A stretch of 64,000 nt of DNA, from assembly GCA_014885115.2 (NCBI GenBank), contig WKLE02002440.1, forward strand, positions 31,620 to 95,619, given 5' to 3'. This DNA is from Asterionellopsis glacialis (lineage: Eukaryota > Bacillariophyta > Plagiogrammaphyceae > Rhaphoneidales > Asterionellopsidaceae). Of this stretch, positions 43,606 through 54,700 are shown in pieces. Below the pieces are notes generated by a model. That model made no database searches. It saw only the letters and a program-made list of their open reading frames with translations, and was not told the origin of the DNA. A program made the translations under genes and the position numbers. The stretch's first letter is position 1. Every line of letters starts with the position of its first letter.

Positions 43606-44418
43606 ATGAGGCGATCAACTAGCCTTGCCGCGGACCGAGTGGCATCAACCATTAGCGATGTCGCGCAGCCTGAAAGTGATCCCTCGGAGAAGGCGGGCAA
43701 AATTCGACAATCTAAAGCCAGACAAGCCAAAATTGTTATGGGATTTATTGGTGTAGTGATTTTGGTGATTGTGTCGGTTGTGGTTAAAATCAAACATAAC
43801 AAATATCGTGACACTCGTGGTTTACGAAGAGTTCGGGAGTATGAGGAAGAACGGGTAGATTCCGGCATAGATATCATGAATCAGAATAGTGCAGCTATAG
43901 GAGGCACCTCATTACCACCCAATAGTATCTACCGACTGTCTGTAACCGATTCGGACGGTGCAATAGTATCACTGGCAAAATATGCAGGCATGGTCACCCT
44001 TGTTGTCAATGTTGCCTGCAAATGAGGAAAAACGAACTTGTCGTACACTCAGATGAAAGAATTACAAACACGCTTAGAACCTTATGGATTTTCTGTGCTT
44101 GCTTTTCCTACGAATGACTTTAAGCAAGAATATGAAACCGACACGGAAATTCAGTCATTTCTAAAAGAAAACTTTGAACCCAACTTTCCCGTGTTTGGAA
44201 TTTCTGAATTGAGTAGCAATCCTGTATATCAACAATTGCAGCGACATGTGCCAGATGCAACTGTGAAACACAACTTCTTCAAATACTTGGTCAATCGAAA
44301 GGGGATCGCTGTCCATCTTTACTCTAAAAAACAAGATCCACTTTCGTTTGTAAAAGATATTGAAGAGTTGATTGATGAGAAAGGAGACACAACACATCAA
44401 CGATATGTGACTCACTAA
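43606..44418 (+). CDS. Membrane-anchored selenocysteine glutathione peroxidase
   Basis: The frame from ATG 43606 is interrupted only by TGA at 44023-44025 and continues in the same frame to TAA at 44416-44418: 270 aa if TGA is Sec140. The sequence round it, NVACK-U-GKTNLSYTQ, aligns exactly with the GPX active site (NVAs-C/U-G-x-T). Downstream are GFSVLAFPTNDFKQE, FPVFGI and HNFFKYLVNRKG, the other GPX blocks. A membrane segment at about 43-60 (IVMGFIGVVILVIVSVVV) anchors the enzyme. In the usual GPX tetrad (U/C, Gln, Trp, Asn), this copy has Asp171 at the Gln position and His222 at the Trp position, while Asn223 is kept. It should reduce peroxides with thiol donors, though kinetics may differ. 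The SECIS follows at 44460. Confidence 0.88.
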
Positions 44419-44459
44419 TTTGCGTTGAAACTTATTAAACAGGCTCTTAGGCTATGCTC

Positions 44460-44533
44460 TTGATGGACTCCTGAATGAAAGTTTCTGGCATGCCTCATTA
44501 TCTTGTCGGAACTTGAAAAGTGTAGTTCATTAA
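44460..44533 (+). promoter_or_regulatory. SECIS element (selenocysteine insertion)
   Basis: Starts 42 nt after the GPX TAA. Helix I is 10 bp: 44460-44469 (TTGATGGACT) with 44524-44533 (AGTTCATTAA). An internal loop follows. The non-Watson-Crick quartet is ATGA at 44475-44478 opposite GA at 44515-44516. Helix II is 44479-44490 with 44504-44514, 11 pairs and one bulged T. The apical loop of about 13 nt holds CC rather than AA. Folded by eye; the geometry fits eukaryotic SECIS rules. Confidence 0.72.
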
Positions 44534-44726
44534 TAGATGAATGGCGAGAGGTCAATAAGAAAATACATTATCTAATACAAAAATAGAACATCAGCAAACA
44601 CTCTTCTTTGAATTACTCAAACGCTGAACCTAGAACATTCTGTTAAAATTGATTTGAAAATTAGATACATCTATCGAGTCGCATGCTTAGACAAATGAGA
44701 CATCAACCCCATTATCATCTAAAAAT

Positions 44727-45949
44727 TTACTTTCTTGCCGTTTCATAGTTCTCCAAAAACCAATCGACACTCTTTTGTACTCCTTCGTCAATAGTGGTAA
44801 ACTTGTAATCAGGCCTGAATTTCCGAAGTTTGCCATTGGCAGCCGTCTTTTTAAATTGTCCATCGGCCTTGGAGGTATCAAAAATGATTTCACCCTCAAA
44901 CTCCATTGCCTTGGCAACTGCCAAGGCTACGTCCTTGATGGGAACTTCATCAGCTTCATCGACACTGAGAGTAATTGGTTCAGGAGAGTGGTACTCGCGC
45001 ATGGTCCAAACGGTGAGTTCGGCCAAATCGGAAGAATAAATGAATTGTCGAAGTGGCGTACCAGATCCCCAAATGGTAAATGGAGTATTGTTTTTCTTGG
45101 CCAAGTAACACTTGTGGATGAGCCCAGGAATCACATGACCGTTCTGAATGTTGAAGTTATCGTGCGGTCCGTAAATATTGGTAGGAATAATCGAGGTGAA
45201 GTTGCAGTCATACTCTTCAGCGTAAGCACGATTGAGAGTATCAATAAGACGCTTGGCATAAGCATACCCTTCGTTCGAAGGGTGGGGAGGACCATCGTGA
45301 AGCATGGTTTCATCGATAGGGTAGGTGGTCTTGTCTGGAAAGATGCATGTACTTAAGAAAGACACAAGCTTTTTAACTTTGTAAATACGGCAGCATTCCA
45401 TGATGTTGTCATTGATGAGAATGTTCTCACGGAAAAATTCAACCTGGTAACAAATTGAATAGTTGTTTTTTAGAAAATTAGAGAAAAAATATATAAAGTT
45501 TGTGAAGTGTCAGTGACGTTTTAGAAAGCTAACAAAGAAATAAAATCAAAAGAAATGCAAATGTAACTGGGAATTGTTGCCTTCTACAAATTGCTAAATG
45601 TCGCAAAGTGAACCACTAAAAAAATAAGTATTGCCGTTTGGAGGGTAAGTGCGCTAACAACAAAACGGTAAATATACAATTGTCCACACACCTTTTGGGC
45701 CATGTTAGCAAAAAGACCTCCAACTTTGGCAGCCAAATGGATCACATGAGTAGGCTTGTACTTGTCAAAGATAGCTTCAGTAGCTTTACGGTCACGAAGG
45801 TCACCTTCCTTGGAACTTAGGAAAACCCATTCCTCGTTGTCCTTTGCACCACTCTCTTCGACGTAAGTCTTGATGGCCTGTCCAACCAAACCAGAACCGC
45901 CTGTCACCATGACGACATCCTTTTCGTTCGAACTTCCGTTTTCAGTCAT
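44727..45949 (-). CDS. GDP-L-fucose synthase
   Basis: Two exons: 45692-45949 and 44727-45443, giving 324 aa. The intron of 248 nt has GTGTGT and ACCAG borders and phase 0, joining MAQK to VEFFREN as in the family. The start is taken at ATG 45949 just before the Rossmann fold; an in-frame ATG at 46060 would add 37 residues. Visible motifs: MVTGGSGLVG (NADPH site), HLAAKVGG, FLSTCIFP with the catalytic Ser, and YAYAKR with the catalytic Tyr-x3-Lys. RQFIYSSDLA follows. It is an extended SDR that epimerises and reduces GDP-4-keto-6-deoxymannose to GDP-L-fucose, for cytosolic sugar-nucleotide supply to fucosylated polysaccharides and glycoproteins. Length is normal. Confidence 0.96.
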
Positions 45950-47689
45950 TGTTGTTTCGTTTGGGTGTTTGGATGTAGATGAAGTATACCTTCTGGATTT
46001 GAAGCTACCTTGAGTTATGTCGTTGACTGTTGGTCGTTGGTCGATGCCCAAGGAATACATGAACTCGTAATGACCGTAGAGGCAACTAAAATTTTAACAA
46101 CTGGGAGCCTTTCACGGCCAACCACTCCCCGACAATATATGTTACTTCTGACGTTTTTTCGTGTACAGGTACTGGCAGATAGTGCATGGCTACGTTAGGT
46201 ACTCCCTTGCGTGTATGAATACGATGAAAATGCCAATTCCGTCAAAGTAGAATGACCAAAAAGATCCCGTTGAAGTTGTACTAAATTATACGGTAGTCTT
46301 GTTAGACAAGGAATCTCTTTCGTATGACCCACACTGTGCTCCGATCCCTTGCGAATATTAGCATTGGTCTCACTCTCTAGAGAGACACCGTCCGTAGGAC
46401 TAGAGAATCGCGAGATACTTTATTAGGAGTGAAAATAGCTGGCTTGTCCAGCACGCAGCAAGTGCCAACAGATGATCTGAGGACCTGTTCAAGAGACCAC
46501 ACACACTAGATTTGGGAATCTATCGCCAAACCAATAACTGCTTGGGTGGATCAGGTTTTCAGTGATGTTGTTAAAAATATGAAAAAATATTTTAATCAAG
46601 ACTAATCAAGATAGCAGTAGATTGACACTACAATAGAATGGATAAAAAGAAGGCATAGAAAAGAAATTATCATACCAAAAATTTAATAAAGTACAGCATC
46701 CATCAGAAGTTTGTTGATTCCCATCTTGTAATATTTGTTTATATTCATAATCTTCTCGAATTTTCCATTTTGAGTTTTCTCATCAAAAAATGTAAAAAAT
46801 TATGTGCTATTTACAGATTCTGTGGTGTTCCAAGATTAGGCAAACAACAATGATCATATATATTTGTGGTGGTGATGTGTGTACTTATAATGAATTATAA
46901 CCAATATAATAATTTCTATATACAGTAGAGAACAAATAGTAATACTGAATTTAAAAAATAATAGCATAGAACAATTGATATGCATTGAAACTTATGTATA
47001 CAAGGTATAATGTATAAGTAGTAATTTTAAATAATGAATTTATTGATTTCTTATACTCTAAGCATATTGAAGAAAAAAATCAAAGAAATCAATCCAGTAA
47101 ATCAAAATGGGTCTATCATGGTCAAGGAAGGTTATGAAAAAGGATAGAACAAAAAACTCAACCTTTTAGTCTGGTAATGTACCTAATTTACACTGATCAA
47201 TTTCTTTTCAATACACAAAAATTCCAAAGAATAGAAAAAAATGATTCATATTTTTTTAATATGAAAAAAATTGAAATTTTAGAATGCATTCCAATTATTT
47301 AAAAGAATTTCAGAGATACATCTTCGAAAGTTGAATTAACTGCAATTTTTTTATATTTATTCAGATCTTGCCAATCTGATCACTCTTTGGTGAGTTTACT
47401 AGTATCCTCAAAGGCTCAAATTTTTTCCATCAGGTTGTACACATCTACTACTAGAGAAAGAATAAAAAAATTTGCTGGGATGACCATTCAATAATAGGGA
47501 GGTGCAGCAGTTGCCCCTTGTTAATTGATAATAGTCACCAAATGACCCTCCTTTTCATATAACTGCAACAACCTGTTGACAGGAATTAGTGTATTACATC
47601 TTATCAAAAGCTGGTAATGGTGGATGGAGGAACAAGGACTCTTTGGAACAGTGCTCTATCCCACCTATGTAAACCATGGCACAACACAA
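45950..47689. other. Intergenic, start of the CpG-poor island
   Basis: Contains the upstream flank of GDP-fucose synthase, a CTCTCTAGAGAG palindrome near 46374 and, from about 46.5 kb, very AT-rich DNA with few CpG. No gene is supported. Confidence 0.6.
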
Positions 47690-47886
47690 TGATCAGACAA
47701 CCAACACACAAAGAAAAGAAGACTTTATTTGTTGATGTAAATTATGAGCTTTGTTTCATCCAGAGAAGATCCAGCAATTTAGTAAGAAGTAAATATTAAG
47801 GAGATATAAGTAAATGGTAAATTGGAGTCTTCTGCATGTCCATGCAACAACCATCCTCAAGAGTGTCCTACAGGGAGTCTACTTCA
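47690..47886 (-). repeat. 3' LTR of the retrotransposon
   Basis: 197 bp, TG...CA, aligned along its length with 51513-51707, for example the shared GGTAAATTGGAGTCT and GAGTGTCCTACAGGGAGT. Confidence 0.8.
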
Positions 47887-47954
47887 TTTGCTTCCCAAAG
47901 TGTCCTGTGTACATATGTAGTACAGCAACACATGGCAAATGTTAATCATCTCTT

Positions 47955-49174
47955 CTATGGTGCTTTTATGGATGTTGTTGTAAATACTTGAATAACTTCA
48001 TGAGGACTGGTACAAGGTTTAGCCAACTTAGCTCTCTTTCGCAGCTTCTCTAACATAATTTGGTCACCTATGGAATATATGTGGTTTTCTTTTTGGTTGT
48101 TTTGGTTAATTAAGATGTTTCTTATTATGGATATGTGTCCAATTAGCTTTAAATATAATTGGTAGTAGCATGTCATATCCAAGTACTAGTTGTCCTGACA
48201 TGCCTTCTAATGTAGTTGATAGCCCATGCTACGGAACTAAGCATAATTGCCTATGGTTCATCATCTCCTATAGTAGGTGGATTGGTGGATTCACTTAATA
48301 TCAAGCGCATATAAGGAGTTACCTATCACTTGATGTACCTGTTCTATGATACTATTTGATTGGGGATAATAAGTAGTTGTTGGCTTTTTCTTAAGTCCAA
48401 AGTTTTATCTTGTTTTGTCAAATATAATTTTAAACTCTGGGCTGTTGTTGTAGCCTATGTACCATGGATATAGATACTGGCATAATCAAGCAGAGTAGGA
48501 TGCTTCCATGACAGTGTCAGCTGTTTTGTCTTCAAGTGCCTTCATTTTGAACCAGCTTGTGGCAGGATTTATCATAGTAAGACATTGTAATGCATGGGTG
48601 CCTGAATTGGACTCCATATTATTTTCTGATTAGGTCTATATGCACTAGTTTCCATTTCAGTATTTTGGCCTCTTTAGGGGGTAAGTGTCCATATTTCTTA
48701 CATTTCTTTTTACTTAACTGACATTGTTTACATGTTTTATAGAAATTTTCTATGTGGGTTCTTAACTTAGGCCATGTGAAGTGTTGTTTTATAGTTGCTT
48801 CTGTATGTGTCATTCCTGGGTGTGCTAAGTGCAAGTATTCATGATACCATCCTACCACTTGTTGTTGAAGTCTCTCAGGTATATAATTTACTGTCAAAGT
48901 GTACAAGAGATTCTCGTTCAACTTCTTTAGTTGTGAAAGTACCAGGTTTTGCATTTTGCATTAGTTTCCTAAGCGTTTGGTCTTTTTGCTGATGCAGTTT
49001 AATTAAAGGGGGGAATATTGGAAAAGCTGTTTCTTTGATTTCCTTCTGGGTAATTGGATTTGCTTCCATGACATTGATGAGCTCTGGTAGTGAGTCATCA
49101 TCATTGCCATCAGCATCTTCCCATCTTGCATCTAATTGTGAAAGTGCATCAGCTATGACTTGGAAATTCTGCAC
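47955..49174 (-). pseudogene. Integrase remnant of the retrotransposon
   Basis: Three separated open pieces on the minus strand. 48875-49174 carries VIADALSQL, the usual junction after RNase H. 48619-48954 carries the His/His/Cys/Cys zinc-binding start (HPGMTHTEATIKQHFTWP then CKQCQLSKKK). 47955-48182 resembles the C-terminal part (GDQIMLEKLRKRAK). The catalytic core between them is eroded. Confidence 0.75.
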
Positions 49175-49248
49175 TGTATTCTTCTAGCTTAAGTTTCTTT
49201 CTACATACATACTTGCTAGCAAATTTATCATACAATATGTTTTTGTGG

Positions 49249-50494
49249 TCAGTGTGTACTATTTTTTTTTGACCCCATTGTAAAAAATTCATTAAGTATT
49301 GCTGCTATAGACAATAGTTCTTGTTCTCTGGTGGTATACTTTTGTTGAACACTGTTAAGTTTTCTACTGTAGAATGCAAGGGGCTTATCATCTTGCATGA
49401 TAACCGCACCTAATTGGTAGTTCCCTGTGTCAGTATATATATAGAATTCTTTATCAAAGTCAGGGAATGCTAATGGCATTTCTCTACTTATGACTTCTTT
49501 TATCTTTTCAAAGGCTCTTTGAAATGGGTTGTCCCATACAAACTTGGCCTTGGCTGATACCATAGCCGTTAGTAGGGCTAGGATGTGTCTTCTTCATTGC
49601 CACATATCACAATAGTAGATAACCATATCTAAGAATCTCCTTAAATGGCTTTTAGTCTTAGGAGGCTCTAAATATTGTATTGCTTCCACTTTCTTAGATT
49701 GTGGTTGAATACCCTTGCAAGTTAGCCAATAACAGAGATACTCAATTTCTGACATGGCAAAATCAGATTTGCTAGCATTAACTAAGAAACCAGCTTTGCC
49801 AAGGTGGTTGAGTACTGCATCAATCTTGGCTATGTGGTCTCCATGTGTGGTACTAGATGTGATTAAAATATCATCTATATATGCCTGTGCAAATTCTAAG
49901 TTGCCTGAGACATCATCCATGACTTTCTGAAAGATATCAGGGCTGTTAGTGATACCCATGGGTAGGTGTTTCTACCTGTATTCACTTCATGGTAGTATTG
50001 TAGTACACAGTTCCTGAGATTTCTCATCTAACAGAATGTAATAGTAACCCATACTTAGATCAATTGCAGTTGCATATTGAAATCCATCTAATCTCTGTAG
50101 TAGATCTACTATTTTTGGTAACAGTTCCTATCAATTACACCTTGTTGAGTTTACAAAAATCTGTTGCGATGCATACATTGCCAGTTTTCTTTGGTACAAC
50201 AAATGTGGGAGCTGCCCATTTACTGCCGTGGTTCTTTTTTAAAATGCCTATTGATTCTAGCCTATTTATTTTGCATTTAGTAGTACCTTCTAAGGAACAA
50301 GGTATTGGAAATTTCCTGGTGTGATAAGGTTCTGTATCAGGTTTGATTTTGAGCCAGACAGGTTTTATGTGTGCCAAGCCTGCCTCTAAAGGCTTCAGGA
50401 TATTTTTGTAGGCACTTGAGCATAGTTTTTTTTCATTGTATATTAAATGTGTCCATTTCTGGGCAGCTTTGCCTAACTTTTTCATAATTAGCAT
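49249..50494 (-). pseudogene. Reverse transcriptase / RNase H remnant
   Basis: 50135-50494 holds the RT N-terminal part (WAAPTFVVPKKTGNVCIATDF). 49594-49959 holds the catalytic YIDDILI box and thumb. 49249-49563 holds RNase H (FYIYTDTGNYQLGAVI, LAFYSRKLN, YTTREQELLSI). Frames are interrupted between and within these parts. Confidence 0.85.
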
Positions 50495-50935
50495 CTAATA
50501 TGAATGATTGGTGTAGTTTTGCTTCCTTGAGGACAGGTGACTGGACAGCCATGTGATAGATATGGCTTCCATTTGTGTGGGGTCCAAGACCTTGCCACAG
50601 TTCTTCATTGGCAATTTGTAACCTTCCCACACTATTGTTTGAGTACTAAAGTGGATATCCAAGCCCATTGCCTGTATTAGGTCAGTTCTGACAATTATGT
50701 GGTATTGGGCATCCACTTGATTAGTTCTTTTGTCAACGTGGCAAGACCAGATGATGGTCTTCTTGTCAGCAGTGAACTCTTGGAGTGTAAAATTTACCCC
50801 TGCTTTCCACTTAGTAATAAAGTTACCACCCGTGGTGGACCACTGTGTACGTTTAGGGTTTTTATACATACTGGCCTTCCCACATTCAACAAAATTCTTT
50901 AGGATGATTGTTGCTGTAGTACTGGTGTCAAGGTG
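50495..50935 (-). pseudogene. Aspartic protease remnant
   Basis: An LDTS motif near 50924-50932 (DTG-like), then a frame at 50495-50869 with YHIIVRTDLIQAMGLDIHF, the C-terminal half typical of gypsy proteases. Confidence 0.6.
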
Positions 50936-51043
50936 TCAAGTAGGATCTGCATAGGAACAAGCTTGCCTGGACACATGTTTTGATGAGAAAAAAATCTCTC
51001 CTACATGGTTGATTACCAGTTCAAACAGGACTTCTAGATCTTT

Positions 51044-51304
51044 TTAATTTGGCTTTTTCAAACTTGCATTTTTGCTTTGGTGGTTGTCATTGGCAGCTCG
51101 GAAGAGCTGCCTTGCTCTGCCTTGCAAAAGTGTTAAAGCCATTGAAGTTTTGGCTGAGGCCTCCCTTAAAGGATAGCCTTGCTCTACTTCAGCAAATTCA
51201 ATTTGCCACTGGATCCACTCTTTAGCAGTTCTACCTTCAAATTGCTTGATCCTCTTTTCAATTGTCTCAGCATCTGGAGACTGATCAGACAGGTCAATTT
51301 GCAC
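51044..51304 (-). pseudogene. Gag remnant
   Basis: FEGRTAKEWIQWQIEFAEVE and ALTLLQGRARQLF fit the helical gag capsid pattern just inside the 5' LTR. The remaining gag sequence is not open. Confidence 0.6.
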
Positions 51305-51512
51305 TTTGATGCTTTTGTAGGAGTCCTTGGCATTGTCCTTTGACTCCCACCTCTCCTTCTTTGCCCTTGTAAGGAGGATTCAACAGGATTTGCTGTTGAC
51401 TCAACTCCTGAGCTTTCTTCTGAAGCTCATTGGAGGAGTAAAAAGTCTTCATGCTTTGAAAGTTACGTACCACAGAAAGAGCAAGTAAAGTTACTATGCC
51501 CTACACCACTAA

Positions 51513-51707
51513 TGTCAAACAACACAAAAAAGAAAAGAAAACTTTTGTTTGGTGATGTAAATTATGAGCTTAGTTTAATCCAGAGAAGATCTGTCAATTT
51601 AGTAAGAAGTAAAGACTCAGGAAATATTGGTAAATGGTAAATTGGAGTCTTTCTGCATGTACATGCATCAACCATCCTCAAGAGTGTCCTACAGGGAGTG
51701 TAGTTCA
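51513..51707 (-). repeat. 5' LTR of the retrotransposon
   Basis: 195 bp, TG...CA, partner of 47690-47886. Confidence 0.8.
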
Positions 51708-54700
51708 ACCAGGATAAAAAATTAGTAGTAAATAAAGTGAATAATATGGAACAAGAAATACTACTAAAACACAGGCAAAATTCTAAATCCATGCCATGGG
51801 CCATACCAAGATCCCAATCTCCTGTATCTTTTCTAAGAATCAATTTGCTTCAAATTTCATGATTTGAGCATTGACCCACTACTTGCTATGATTGACAAAC
51901 TTGTTTTGATTATTCTTGGTTCTTTTCAAAAACTACTATGTGGTGGTACTCTGCTTGTGCCTAGTAAAACAGTAAGTTGCAAATATTGGAATAAGAACAA
52001 TTATTCTGTATCTATAAATTTCCTACTGTTGTTATGCTGATGCCAAGGTGGTACCACAAGCCTATAACAGTTTTGTTACAATTATACTAAATCTCATCAA
52101 GGCCATTAGTTTTTAAAAGTGTAAGAAGAATTAAACTGTACAATCTTAACTGTCCACATGATGATTATTGTTTTCTATCAAAATAGATTTTTACCTAACA
52201 ATATATTTTGGGTATACTGCAAATATAACTTTTGCTTCTAATTAGTTGTTCCCCCTTTTATCTTTACCAATAATTCCTTTGATTAAATGAAATACCATGT
52301 GAAAAATTCTTGTTTTATGGACTAGCATTATACAGAAATCATATGGTTTCAAAAATGTCTTCCCTCCTAGGAAGAAAAGGTCTGCAATACAATTGCTGCA
52401 CTTCTAGTCAAATCTACACTTACTTCAAACATTTCTCTTTTGCTTTTTTGCTAACAACAAAATAGTTCTGAGGTGGCAAAAACATCTTGCCTTCCAAAAA
52501 TATGAAAAGCATTTATATCATACAATCAGTAATAATATAGGGCTATAATCATGTTGCTGGTGTCTGCAAGGAATTCATCATGGCACAAAATGTTTGGCAT
52601 GCATGCTCTGTTATGTAATACAAAAGAGATGAAAAGCAGAGCATCCTGGGACCTAGGCTGTGTATTTTTCTGCTTTGTTTACATTGTCCCGTAAGTAATT
52701 GCTCTGCAGATTTTGTTTTCTCCTAAATTGAAAATTAGTACAGTCCACACCTACCAATAAGAAACACTCAACATTTTTCCAAGCTTGAAATTTCTTATTT
52801 TCTATAAAAATTCAAGCTTGAAAGAAAATACCTTTCTTGTTGAATGATGCAATCATGACATCACAATAGAAAATTAACCTTATATAAAAAATAAATGTCA
52901 TTTTTTTCTTGTTGAAGATTCTTCTAACCCTAGCCCTAAATATGCAAAATAAGAAACAATGCATTTTTTCAAGCTTGTAATTTCTTATTTAGCACAAAAA
53001 TTCCACGCTTGACCTAAGGAATGAATCATTTCTTTTTGGTGTGTGTGGACTGCAGTGAATGTATATACGTGAATAAAGGCTCTACCCAGAATAGTAATTT
53101 CTAGAAAATACCAAGAGACATTACATTTTTTCTTAGATACTGATCTTCTAAAAAGAGGTAGTATATTTAACAAGAACATAAAATAATATACTATCAGACA
53201 AATTCTTGAGAAAAAAGGGACAGGTTTTAAAAGTTCCCCCAGGCACTATACTTTCTAATCTGCCCCTAAGGCCAATTAAAAACTGAAACTGCCAATCAAA
53301 GAGGAAACTCTCATTATTAACATGACAATGACAAGATCTCTGCCAGAGTTACAAACAATAAAAAATAAATCATATAAATTAGTTTAGAATTGTCTATAGT
53401 AGACTTTAATCTTGCCAAGAAGAACAAGACTTCAGGTTGAATGTGACAGTTGCACAATGATAGTGTGTATATGCATGGTATAGTATCCCCCCTTTTTTCC
53501 TATCTCATGCATTACATGTTGTGTGTTGTTCTAATGTTGCTGTTTTTTTTTTTTTTTCACCTACCTTTTTCCCCTGTTTTTTATGTTTGTGAGTGACACA
53601 CAGAACAAATGCTTTTCTATAGAATATTTTACATATGCTGATAGGATTGGTCCCAACTACTGTCTCTTCCTGTGTCTTGTACCCCAGATTAAAGGTTGTA
53701 AGATATATCTTTGTTTGGCATCTAAGAGATAAGAGAGCAAAACCAAGTATAGAGACAATTGTACTTCTAAAATGTTTTTGTGGTAAACAAAACTTTGAAT
53801 GTCTTAGATCACCAAATACAGCAGAGAAATAGGAGTTCATAATCTACATAGCATCATAATTATACACTAGTACAAAGCAAATACAAGCAGTGAATATAGT
53901 GAGGATCATAGTTGTTTCTAGTGCCCATGATACATGAAGATCATATAATCTATGTCACAGTACACATCCATGATTAAACATCTGCTTCAAGTGTTTTGTG
54001 GATGAGGGATTATCATGTACAGAGCAAGAACATCTGAAGCTAGTAGAAGTATTCCTGCATGGTGATATAGCACATATTGTGAGTATGGTACCTACATAGT
54101 TCTTTTGATTACTATAGAGAGAAAAAACCACACTGCTACAAGAAAAATCACTATTTTGTTTTTCTTATATGATGCTTGTATTAGAGAGTCTATTCTTCTT
54201 ATCTAGGTACTACAGGTAGATAAGAAATCTATTTGGTTGTATTCTGAAGTTGTTCTTTGAGTAACAATGCTGGTAACAATCCTCAGCTGAGTGAAATGAG
54301 GATGGTACTAGTTATCATAATCAAAGTACTGTTTGCATCCCTGCTGTTGACCAAAATTAGATTTTCAGTGTATCAAACTGTCTAAAGGATTATCAAAATT
54401 TCTGCTTTGAGGAAAAATGTGATATGGAGCTTCTACTGATCCAGACAAAGCCTCCAGCCTAGCAATCCCAATGACTACCCAGTACAAAATATACACTTGG
54501 AAAATATCATATCTATAGTATTATAGTAGTAGTCCAAAAATAGATCCTGCACACATTTATTTTGATTGGTCTTTCTATGAAGGTCCCATCAATGGTGTAG
54601 AGGGACCACATCAAACTTACAAGCTCTTATCTGTTTGATGCAATCTTTTCTATTCTCCAAGTAACAAGACTTTCCAGAGGATTACTTATTTGCTGTTTTC

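Larger units (their letters stand above)
47690..51707 (-). mobile_element. Decayed Ty3/gypsy-type LTR retrotransposon
   Basis: About 4.0 kb bounded by two similar LTRs, each beginning TG and ending CA. The domain order on the minus strand is gag, protease, reverse transcriptase, RNase H, integrase, the Ty3/gypsy order. All frames are broken by stops and shifts, so it is not autonomous. A purine-rich tract (GGGAAGCAAA) precedes the 3' LTR and a TGG-starting candidate primer site follows the 5' LTR. I see no matching target duplication. LTR divergence by eye is roughly 10-15%, so it is an old insertion. Confidence 0.85.

Noticed and set aside
43606..44025. GPX gene as a pseudogene or two separate ORFs split by TGA
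   Set aside because: The TGA lies exactly at the catalytic residue, the frame continues without change, and a SECIS fold follows the true stop. Selenocysteine is the simpler reading.
53505..53840. 111-aa minus-strand frame in the CpG-poor segment
   Set aside because: A Lys tract from a poly-T run and no family resemblance; isolated within decayed DNA.
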